From JAEUIE01 sp035430005 (GTDB taxonomy: Bacteria > Planctomycetota > Planctomycetia > Gemmatales > HRBIN36), in the NCBI GenBank assembly GCA_035430005.1, contig DAOMFV010000009.1:1-64000 (forward strand): a DNA stretch of 64,000 bases, in the 5' to 3' direction. Of the stretch, positions 57,264 through 64,000 are shown one piece after another; position 1 is the stretch's first letter; every line of letters starts with the position of its first letter. A program made the position numbers and the translations under genes. A model generated the notes under the pieces. That model saw only the letters and a list, made by a program, of their open reading frames with translations. It did no database searches and was not told where the DNA came from.

Positions 57264-58198
57264 TGCCGGCTTCTCCAATCATTCTGAAACCCTGGCTTCG
57301 AGCAATGCCATGGGGCGGCTATCATCTCAGTACTTTGCTGGATGGAACCGTGTGTGAGAATCCAATCGGCGAAGCGTGGCTGCTGAGTGATCATCCACGC
57401 CATGAGAGCCTATTGCAGACTGATGGAAATATCACGCTACGCGATACTATTGCAGCCGAACAGCGTGCCAATCCTGCTACCCGCTTTCCACTTCTGATCA
57501 AACTACTCGATGCAAACCAGAACCTGTCGATCCAGGTTCATCCGAACGATCAACAGGCAAAGCAATGGAGCCCTAAAGACGGCGGCAAAACGGAAGCCTG
57601 GGTCGTACTGGCTGCCGAACCCGATGCTGCCATTTATCTCGGACTGAAGCCCGGCATCGATCTGGCAACTTTTGCCCGTGAGCTTGCATCAGGGAATGCC
57701 CCACTGTGTCTGAATCGATACGAACCCAAGCCGGGCGAAACCTACTTCGTCCCGGCGGGCACGGTGCATGCACTGGGGCAGGGGGTGCTCGTTCTGGAAG
57801 TGCAGCAAACCAGCGATGCCACTTACCGGCTCTACGACTGGGGGCGAACCGGAGCCGATGGCAAGCCTCGTGAGCTGCACCTGGAAGCGGGACAGGCCTG
57901 TACACAGGTTGCCCCAGTTGGCGCTGGGCTGCAAACGCCCAGGCGCGACCCTGATGGTGCCGAACGTTTGGTCAAATGTCCATTCTTTACCCTCAGACGC
58001 TGGACGTCAGCAGGAACCATCTCGGTAAATTCGCCGGCGATTGTGATACCCTGGGGCAACTCCGTTCGGGTACAATCCTCGGGCGGAATCCTGATGCAGG
58101 GCCATGCCTGTCTGACACCCGCACCCATGGGGCAAGCTGTTTTTGAAGTTCCGCCCGATACCACACTCTTCGAAATAAGCTGGACCATCAGGAACTAA
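57260..58198 (+). CDS. manA: Mannose-6-phosphate isomerase, class I
   Basis: ManA interconverts mannose-6-phosphate and fructose-6-phosphate and supplies mannose for GDP-mannose. The start at 57260 overlaps the ispD stop (ATGATG over TGA). The 312-residue cupin protein has zinc-ligand blocks SIQVHPND (about 92), GGKTEAWVVL (about 107) and FVPAGTVHALGQG (about 162-174), and the YDWGR block near 192. It resembles the short bacterial (Bacillus-type) enzyme. The next gene, an ABC-2 permease, starts two bases later. Confidence 0.93.
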   Translation: MMPASPIILKPWLRAMPWGGYHLSTLLDGTVCENPIGEAWLLSDHPRHESLLQTDGNITLRDTIAAEQRANPATRFPLLIKLLDANQNLSIQVHPNDQQAKQWSPKDGGKTEAWVVLAAEPDAAIYLGLKPGIDLATFARELASGNAPLCLNRYEPKPGETYFVPAGTVHALGQGVLVLEVQQTSDATYRLYDWGRTGADGKPRELHLEAGQACTQVAPVGAGLQTPRRDPDGAERLVKCPFFTLRRWTSAGTISVNSPAIVIPWGNSVRVQSSGGILMQGHACLTPAPMGQAVFEVPPDTTLFEISWTIRN

Positions 58199-58200
58199 CA

Positions 58201-60138
58201 GTGCATCTCTTTGGCCCAGTTCTTCGCTATGATCTGGTCTGCACCGCCCGGCGGGCACGTTACTTCGTCATGCGTTTCTTCTATGCGCTGTTGCTCTTTC
58301 TGGTGCTGTATGTCTTTTACATCTGGAAGCTGAAGAGCATCACCACCGAGAGGATCGCCCACAAGCTCCTGATCGATTTCGCTGAACTGTTCAGCTACAT
58401 GTATCTTTTGATTCAGTACCTGCTGGTGCTCATCATGACGCCCGCGTACGTCGGCTCTGCCATCGCTGAGGAAAAGGAACGGCGAACACTCGAGTTTCTG
58501 CTGGCGACTGATCTACGCAGTCAAGAGATCATTTTCGGCAAAGTGGCTTCACGTCTCGGAAATATGCTGATGTTCCTCTTGGCGGGGCTGCCCGTGCTGG
58601 CGTTTGTACTCTTCTTTGGCGGAGTCGACCCCGAACTGCTCAAGAACGGCTTCCTCGCCACACTGGCGACGTTATTCAGTCTGACCGCCGTCAGCATCGT
58701 CTGTTCGGTGCAGGCCAAGCGCAGCCGGGATGGCATTCTCCGCTCATACTTTGTGGTAGCTGGCTATTTCATCTTCGGTTTCCTGCTGAGTTGGCTGGTC
58801 ACCATTTTGCAAGGCAGATTCTTTGGCAGTGGAACGATATGGAAGCTCGATGATTCCGACTTGACGCTCAAATCTCTCTGCTATTTCACCGAGTACTATC
58901 TCAGCGGCGACATGTTCCATGCCATTTATCTCTACGCCACCAACTACGCCGCCCCGTTGATGGGAAGCAAGTCATGGACCGGAGTAGACCTCGGGACTTC
59001 ACTGGATGCCCTGCTGCGCAATTATCTCATCTTCCATATCACCCTGGCCATTCTCTGCCTGCTCTATGCTGTCTGGCAACTGCGCCCGATCTTTGTCCGA
59101 CAAACTTATGGAGATACTCGGCGAAGACGCCCCCAGTCGCTTGCAGCTCAAACAGCGACACAAACCTCACTTCCCAAACGATTTGACGGCACCTCCGATA
59201 CAGAAAAAATGATTAAGCCCCGTGGTCGCCGTTATCAACTGCGTAACTGGCCACCGATGGTGTGGAAAGAGCTCCTTGTGCCCAGGCAGTCCAAACGTAC
59301 CTGGCGTGCCAGGATGTTTACCGCTGCTCAATGGGCTGTCTTTCTTTTACCCATTCCCATCATCATTTTGTTCACCAGCAATTTCCGATATGTGAGATGG
59401 GATGATCTCGGTCAGAGTTTGAATATGTATGCTCGGATCGCCGGTACGGTCTGTATGGTCTTGATGATCTTTGCCGCCGGCATTCGTGCCGCCAACGCCG
59501 TCTGCAATGAACGAGATCAAGAAACGCTGGACACCCTGCTGTCAACCGTCTTGACCGACAAAAATATCATCTGGGGCAAGTGGCTCGGTGCCGCACTGGG
59601 CCATGGCACATCCATGTACCTGTTGCTGATTATCTGGATCATCTGCCTTCTCACCGGTGGTTTGGCCTTTGATGCTGTGCTCTTGCTTATGCTTGCTCTG
59701 GTTATCTACAGTGGGTTTGCCAGCGCCATCGGTCTGTTCTTCAGTGCTGGAGCAAGAAATACAACTCGATCACTATTAGGAACTCTCTTCTGGCTCATCA
59801 TCTGGATGGGCGGGCATTGGGTCTTCCTCGGACTGATTCTTCTGTTCACTGCTTCAGGAGACATGCGGGAAGTCACTAACTTCCTCATTGGCATGACCCC
59901 ACCCTTTGTATTGTTCTCATTCGCTTACCCGATTTCCAGTTTTGGCCACGATGAGTTCATGAGCTTGGGACAATTTCAGCGCTTTGCCTGGATCGGCCTG
60001 TTTCTCAACGTTCTGCTGACGCTATTATTCCTGGCTTTGGCTCAGCAGCGCTTCTACCTCAATACGGGCCGGATTCATAATTTGGTAAGGAGATCTGTTC
60101 CGCCCACGATTCCTTCATCTGCACCGGCTAACGACTAG
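58201..60138 (+). CDS. Double-module ABC-2-type permease
   Basis: The GTG start follows AGGAAC of the manA end by a few bases; two bases separate the genes. The 645-residue membrane protein has two halves, each with about six hydrophobic segments and one coupling-helix-like block: EEKERRTLEFLLATDL (about nt 58467-58515) and NERDQETLDTLLSTVL (about nt 59508-59555). Both are followed by a [IV]xxGK block. A short soluble linker (about 300-355) separates the halves. It should therefore fold as a fused permease dimer. No ATPase gene is beside it; the one at 51550 is the nearest. Substrate is unknown. Confidence 0.85.
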   Translation: MHLFGPVLRYDLVCTARRARYFVMRFFYALLLFLVLYVFYIWKLKSITTERIAHKLLIDFAELFSYMYLLIQYLLVLIMTPAYVGSAIAEEKERRTLEFLLATDLRSQEIIFGKVASRLGNMLMFLLAGLPVLAFVLFFGGVDPELLKNGFLATLATLFSLTAVSIVCSVQAKRSRDGILRSYFVVAGYFIFGFLLSWLVTILQGRFFGSGTIWKLDDSDLTLKSLCYFTEYYLSGDMFHAIYLYATNYAAPLMGSKSWTGVDLGTSLDALLRNYLIFHITLAILCLLYAVWQLRPIFVRQTYGDTRRRRPQSLAAQTATQTSLPKRFDGTSDTEKMIKPRGRRYQLRNWPPMVWKELLVPRQSKRTWRARMFTAAQWAVFLLPIPIIILFTSNFRYVRWDDLGQSLNMYARIAGTVCMVLMIFAAGIRAANAVCNERDQETLDTLLSTVLTDKNIIWGKWLGAALGHGTSMYLLLIIWIICLLTGGLAFDAVLLLMLALVIYSGFASAIGLFFSAGARNTTRSLLGTLFWLIIWMGGHWVFLGLILLFTASGDMREVTNFLIGMTPPFVLFSFAYPISSFGHDEFMSLGQFQRFAWIGLFLNVLLTLLFLALAQQRFYLNTGRIHNLVRRSVPPTIPSSAPAND

Positions 60139-60155
60139 AGGAAGTGCCGCTCTCC

Positions 60156-62018
60156 ATGCTTGGACCCATCTTTAATCGTGAAGTCATTACGGTTCCCCGT
60201 CATGCACGGCATTACCTGATTCGCACCCTGTACCTGGGACTGTTGTTGGTGACAGGCGTCACCTTTTGGCAGACTCTCTACGGTTGGGGCAAGACGGTTA
60301 CCCTGGGCGATTACTCGCACTTTGGTGTGCTGTTCTTCCAGCTTCTGAGCTTTCTGCAACTCACGCTGGTGATCTTCTTCTCATCACTCTTCGCCGCTGC
60401 TGCCGTCGCTCAGGAAAAAGATCGCCGCACGTTCATCCTCCTGCTAATGACCGATCTGCGCAATCATGAACTGGTGCTCGGAAAGCTCATGGGCAGTTTG
60501 ATGCAGATGAGCATTCTCTTGATAGCTGCTTTGCCCGTTCTCGGCGCAGCGGTACTTCTGGGTGGTACGACGTTTCTCCAGGTCATTGATGCCTTTCTCG
60601 TACTGTTCGGTTCCGCTCTGGCTGCCGGTTCGTTAGGGTGCATGATCGCTCTTTGGCGTGACCGCACCTTCCAGACGCTGGCAGTCACCGTGCTGAGCCT
60701 GGTGCTCTATCTGGTTCTCGTCGAAGGATTGGGACTATTATCAACTACGTTCCCTTCTCAGGAAGCCAACATTCTGTTCGCTCGTGAATGCTTGAACCCC
60801 TATCGGGTGCTCGTCCGCATTCTGTCGCCCAATAGTCAGCAGTTCCTTGGGTTGCTGAGCCTGCCCTTCTTTTTCACCATGCTCGGCATCACGATCGTCA
60901 TTAATCTGATCAGCATCCTCATGCTGCGAGTCTGGAATCCCAGTAACGAGCGGATGCGCAGCCAGGAAGATGTCGAGGACGAATCAGAGAACGAGTTGGT
61001 AGCTGGCCGAGATCGCCATGCTGCCCCCGGCAAGTTGCGCGGCGTCTGGGAAAATCCCATCGCATGGCGCGAGATTGCTACCCGTGCCTATGGAACCAGG
61101 CCGCTCGTCATCAAGGCGCTATTTCTCGTCGTCATCGGCGTGCTGATCTGGGCTGCAGTCAATTCACTAGAGCGCTCCGACGGCTCCTTCATGTCAGCGG
61201 ATGAAGTCTCACGTTTCAGTCTGGCACTGACTCTGGTTCCCATGATGATTTTGAGCTTTATCCTAGTCAATGCACAAGCGGTGACTTCAATCACCTCCGA
61301 ACGTGATCTGGGTGCCCTCGAACTGCTTCTCGTCACTGAGCTAACGCCGTATGAGTTCATCTTCGGGAAAGTGCGGGGTATCCTCTACAACGCCAAAGAG
61401 ATGATCGTCCCGCCCCTGCTGTTCATCTGCTGGCTTGGCTGGATGGGTTACATACCCATCGAAACGTTTGTCTTTGTCATCATCGTCATTCTTGTTCTCT
61501 ATGCCTTTATCATTGCCCTAGGTATCCATGTCGCTCTCAGCCGTATCAATACCCGTTTGGCCATCGGCCTGAGTCTGGGAACCGTCTTTTTCATCTTCGT
61601 CTGCACATTCTTGTGCATTTACCTGATCTGGATCGGCGGACAGTTTGAAGTGCAAATCACCAACTTCGCATTCTTTCTCTTTATCGGCATCGGTGGTTTG
61701 TGGATGGTGCTCAGCGGCGATAAGCCCAGTTCCGCCCTCTTCCTGGCATCAGTTCTGTGTCCGGTCGGGCTTTTCTATGCCATCACCAACGTCATGGTAG
61801 GCAACGTCCGCACCGGCGGCGGTGGCGATGCCCTCTGGCCGTTCCTCGTTGTTGTCGGCGCCTTCGGTTTCACGATTGCAGCCATTGCCGTTCCGCTGCT
61901 TAGCGAGTTTCATGTGGCCATCGCCTCGAGTGTCGTTGTGGAAGATGAAGAGACGGAAAAGCAGCGGTACAAATCGGACAGGAAACTGCGTGACAAGATC
62001 TTCTCCGAGCCAGCTTGA
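60156..62018 (+). CDS. Second double-module ABC-2-type permease
   Basis: ATG 60156 is preferred to GTG 60144, which is too close to the AGAGGAA site. The product (620 residues) repeats the design of the preceding gene: two membrane halves with coupling-helix-like blocks QEKDRRTFILLLMTDL (about nt 60411-60458) and SERDLGALELLLVTEL (about nt 61290-61337), again each followed by a GK block. An acidic loop (about residue 265-290) links the halves. It starts 17 bases after the previous permease and ends nine bases before the PfkB-type gene, so the genes are co-transcribed. The two permeases look like paralogues. Confidence 0.85.
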   Translation: MLGPIFNREVITVPRHARHYLIRTLYLGLLLVTGVTFWQTLYGWGKTVTLGDYSHFGVLFFQLLSFLQLTLVIFFSSLFAAAAVAQEKDRRTFILLLMTDLRNHELVLGKLMGSLMQMSILLIAALPVLGAAVLLGGTTFLQVIDAFLVLFGSALAAGSLGCMIALWRDRTFQTLAVTVLSLVLYLVLVEGLGLLSTTFPSQEANILFARECLNPYRVLVRILSPNSQQFLGLLSLPFFFTMLGITIVINLISILMLRVWNPSNERMRSQEDVEDESENELVAGRDRHAAPGKLRGVWENPIAWREIATRAYGTRPLVIKALFLVVIGVLIWAAVNSLERSDGSFMSADEVSRFSLALTLVPMMILSFILVNAQAVTSITSERDLGALELLLVTELTPYEFIFGKVRGILYNAKEMIVPPLLFICWLGWMGYIPIETFVFVIIVILVLYAFIIALGIHVALSRINTRLAIGLSLGTVFFIFVCTFLCIYLIWIGGQFEVQITNFAFFLFIGIGGLWMVLSGDKPSSALFLASVLCPVGLFYAITNVMVGNVRTGGGGDALWPFLVVVGAFGFTIAAIAVPLLSEFHVAIASSVVVEDEETEKQRYKSDRKLRDKIFSEPA

Positions 62019-62027
62019 AGGGACGAC

Positions 62028-62984
62028 ATGAGCTCCACAGAAGTCCTGTGCGTGGGCATCATCGTGGCGGATCACGTCTGCACACCCATTGATCATGTTC
62101 CCGCCGCGGGGGAACTGGTGCTGGCGGATGGCATGCTTCTTACCAGCGGAGGCTGCGCCGCCAACACGGCCGTTGATCTCGCCAAGATGGGCATTCGCTC
62201 ATCGATTGTAGGCAGAGTGGGCGATGATCTTTTCGGCAACATTGTTCGAGAGATGCTCACGAGAGATGGTGTCGATACCACGGGCATCATCAACACTCCC
62301 GGTGCCGATACCAGCCAGACCTTGATCATCATTGTCAAAGGCGAAGATCGTCGTTTCGTACATACCTTCGGAGCCAATGCCAGGCTTACCGCTGATGATA
62401 TCTCTGGTGACTTGCTACAGGGCGTCAAAGTCCTCTACGTCGGCGGCTACCTGCTCATGCCTAACCTGCATCAGGCGGGCCTCGTTCAACTCTTCAAGAA
62501 GGCCCAGGCAGCAGGCATCAAAACCGTGCTTGATGTCGGCATTCCCGGCCCTGGTGAATACACCTCTCGTCTCTCTCAACTGCTGCCCCACGTTGATGTC
62601 TTCCTCCCTAACGATGACGAGGCAGAGATCATGCTCGGCGAATCAGACCCCTGTCAACAGGCGTTGCGGTTCCATGAAATGGGTGCAAAGACTGTCGTCA
62701 TCACCTGTGGCGAACACGGTTCCTTCCTGGTCAACGATAACGAACGCCTCGAATCGGGTATCTTTAAGATGGACTACGTCGATGGCTCCGGCAGTGGTGA
62801 TGCTTTCGATGCGGGTTTCATCGTCGGCATGCTCCGCGGCCTGGATGCCCGTGGGTGCCTGAGCATGGCCAGCGCCCTTGGTGCTTCGTGCGTCCGCTCC
62901 GTCGGCACCACCCCCGGAGTCTTCACTGCTAAGGAATGCGACTCGTTCATGAAACAGAACAAACTCCATATCAAAACCTGGTAA
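62028..62984 (+). CDS. PfkB/ribokinase-family carbohydrate kinase
   Basis: The 318-residue protein is a ribokinase-fold sugar or nucleoside kinase. It has the N-terminal GGCAANTAVDLAKMG substrate block (about 43-57), GRVGDDLFG (about 65-73), VFLPNDDEAEIMLGE (about 195) and the catalytic-base/anion-hole DGSGSGDAFDAGF (about 251-263; GSGD in place of the usual GAGD). The substrate cannot be fixed from the sequence. It lies nine bases after the second permease and 57 bases before the ROK kinase gene. Confidence 0.92.
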   Translation: MSSTEVLCVGIIVADHVCTPIDHVPAAGELVLADGMLLTSGGCAANTAVDLAKMGIRSSIVGRVGDDLFGNIVREMLTRDGVDTTGIINTPGADTSQTLIIIVKGEDRRFVHTFGANARLTADDISGDLLQGVKVLYVGGYLLMPNLHQAGLVQLFKKAQAAGIKTVLDVGIPGPGEYTSRLSQLLPHVDVFLPNDDEAEIMLGESDPCQQALRFHEMGAKTVVITCGEHGSFLVNDNERLESGIFKMDYVDGSGSGDAFDAGFIVGMLRGLDARGCLSMASALGASCVRSVGTTPGVFTAKECDSFMKQNKLHIKTW

Positions 62985-63014
62985 CACAATCAATCAACTG
63001 AGTTCTGATAACTC

Positions 63015-63042
63015 AGGACTCAGCACTTAGGACTCAGCACTA
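63015..63042 (+). repeat. Two-copy 14-base tandem repeat
   Basis: AGGACTCAGCACTT (63015-63028) is followed directly by AGGACTCAGCACTA (63029-63042), identical but for the last base. The preceding bases (AACTC) and the earlier GAGTTCTGATAACTC give a partial further copy. The second copy supplies the AGGA ribosome site for the ROK gene and its last base is the A of the ATG. Confidence 0.7.
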
Positions 63043-64000
63043 TGTATTACGTCGGGGCCGATGTTGGCGGACAAACCATCAAGGCCGGTGTGGTTGATGA
63101 CAAAGGCAATCCTGTTGGTGAACTCTCTATCGTTCCCACTGAATCAGAACGAGGCAACGATCATTTCCTGGATCAACTCTGCAAGTCGATCCGCATGTCT
63201 GTTAGTGAAGCAGGATTAGACTTCAAACAGGTCAAAGCCATCGGTGTAGCCACTCCTGGCCTGATGGATATTCCCAAAGGCTTGCTGACACACCCAGTCA
63301 ACATGCCCGCACTGCGGCATGTGCCGGTGCGTGACTTTGTGCAGCACCATTTCAACATCCCGACCGCTTTTCAAAACGATGCCAACGCCGCCGCCTACGG
63401 CGAGTTCTGGGCCGGGGCAGGACGGGGTGCTAAGAGCCTGGTGCTCTTCACCCTCGGTACCGGTATCGGATGCGGTATTGTCTGGGATCACAAGATCATC
63501 GAAGGTGAACACAGTCATGGGGCCGAAGTGGGCCATATTATCATCCAGGCCTGGGGCGGCCGGATGTGTGGCTGTGGCCAGTCTGGACATCTCGAAGCCT
63601 ATGCTAGTGAGACGGCGCTGCGCAAGATCATTGCTGAGCATCTTGAAGAACCACGGTCAGCTAATTCGCCCCTGTCCAAACTGGTGCAGGCAGAGGGTCT
63701 CAGTGCCAAGACGTTTTTCCGTGCTGTTGAACTGGGCGATGTTGATGCCAATCAGATGGTTCAAGACGCAGCCTACGCTCTGGCCGTCGGAGCCACCTGC
63801 ATGATGCACACCATCGATCCGGAAATGATCCTGTTCGGCGGCGGCATGAGCGTCGCAGCAGGGCCGGGCTTCCTCAATCGTATCCGCAATTGCATCAAGA
63901 CCATCGCCTTGCCCATCCCGGCTCAGCACACCCGCGTCGAATACGCCTCCCTCGCTGAGAAAGCAGGCTACATCGGCGCCGCCGGTTGGGCCAAGCATTT
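63042..64000 (+). CDS. ROK-family sugar kinase (glucokinase-like), 3' end outside window
   Basis: The ATG at 63042 has AGGA about ten bases upstream; the frame is open to the end of the window, so the stop is missing. The protein starts YYVGADVGGQTIKAG, the ATP-binding start of ROK kinases. It has FQNDANAAAYGE with the catalytic Asp (about residue 110), the LGTGIGCG block (about 137) and GAEVGHI followed by a zinc block CGCGQSGHLE (about 178-187), in which the third expected Cys is His. ROK kinases phosphorylate glucose or other hexoses; no N-terminal DNA-binding domain is present. It ends the ispD-manA-permease-PfkB run. Confidence 0.93.
   Translation, partial: MYYVGADVGGQTIKAGVVDDKGNPVGELSIVPTESERGNDHFLDQLCKSIRMSVSEAGLDFKQVKAIGVATPGLMDIPKGLLTHPVNMPALRHVPVRDFVQHHFNIPTAFQNDANAAAYGEFWAGAGRGAKSLVLFTLGTGIGCGIVWDHKIIEGEHSHGAEVGHIIIQAWGGRMCGCGQSGHLEAYASETALRKIIAEHLEEPRSANSPLSKLVQAEGLSAKTFFRAVELGDVDANQMVQDAAYALAVGATCMMHTIDPEMILFGGGMSVAAGPGFLNRIRNCIKTIALPIPAQHTRVEYASLAEKAGYIGAAGWAKH

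Overview
The window reads as planctomycete chromosome, most likely of the Gemmatales/Gemmataceae type. This is an inference from gene content: two large Ser/Thr protein kinases of planctomycete style, a kinase-PilZ fusion, an HTTM membrane protein with an exported partner, very long TPR-type and unclassifiable proteins, several Tat-type or anchored exported proteins, a DUF1844 protein, and housekeeping genes scattered singly among them. Base composition is moderate, slightly above half G+C by eye. I see no rRNA, tRNA, CRISPR array, phage, transposase or plasmid function. No gap between genes exceeds 300 bases; the largest is about 264.

Layout. 1-6.6 kb: a 5'-truncated purple-acid-phosphatase-like gene faces a minus-strand group (anchored MsrA, a small metallophosphoesterase, a 1387-residue TPR protein). 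6.8-16.7 kb: kinase-pseudokinase-PilZ protein, recG on the opposite strand, then an exported double-domain M16 peptidase, a dolichyl-phosphate-mannose-synthase-like glycosyltransferase and a coupled methyltransferase. 16.7-25.5 kb, minus strand: PafA-like phosphatase, a MutS2 without Smr domain, cysS with an altered KMSKS loop, the HTTM pair, a Tat-exported ankyrin-like protein and queF. 25.6-31.3 kb: a Tat-exported beta-propeller protein, a small gene followed by a broken nucleotidyltransferase remnant, a CheY-like regulator, a small membrane protein, elbB and a long U32-family protein. 31.3-34.3 kb, minus: a beta-CASP metallo-hydrolase, an unknown protein and a phosphatidylserine decarboxylase with an extra cysteine-containing N-terminus. 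34.4-39.8 kb: aminotransferase, aconitase, photolyase. 39.8-50.4 kb: membrane-anchored kinase, DUF4198 protein, pyrG, a 1318-residue unknown protein, a HEAT-repeat protein, DUF1844, birA. 50.4-64 kb: nadC, then an ABC exporter operon closed by a strong terminator, then a run of ispD, manA, two double-module ABC-2 permeases, a PfkB kinase and a ROK kinase cut by the window end.

How the genes fit together. The last 12.5 kb is the most system-like part. One ABC ATPase gene, one permease and a 651-residue accessory protein form one transcription unit. After the terminator, isoprenoid (ispD) and mannose-6-phosphate (manA) genes are joined with two further permeases that carry no ATPase of their own, and with two sugar-kinase-like genes. 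The other units most worth attention are the kinase-pseudokinase-PilZ fusion and the HTTM pair. Convergent genes are packed so tightly that several overlap at their 3' ends, and only two clear hairpins are seen at gene ends.
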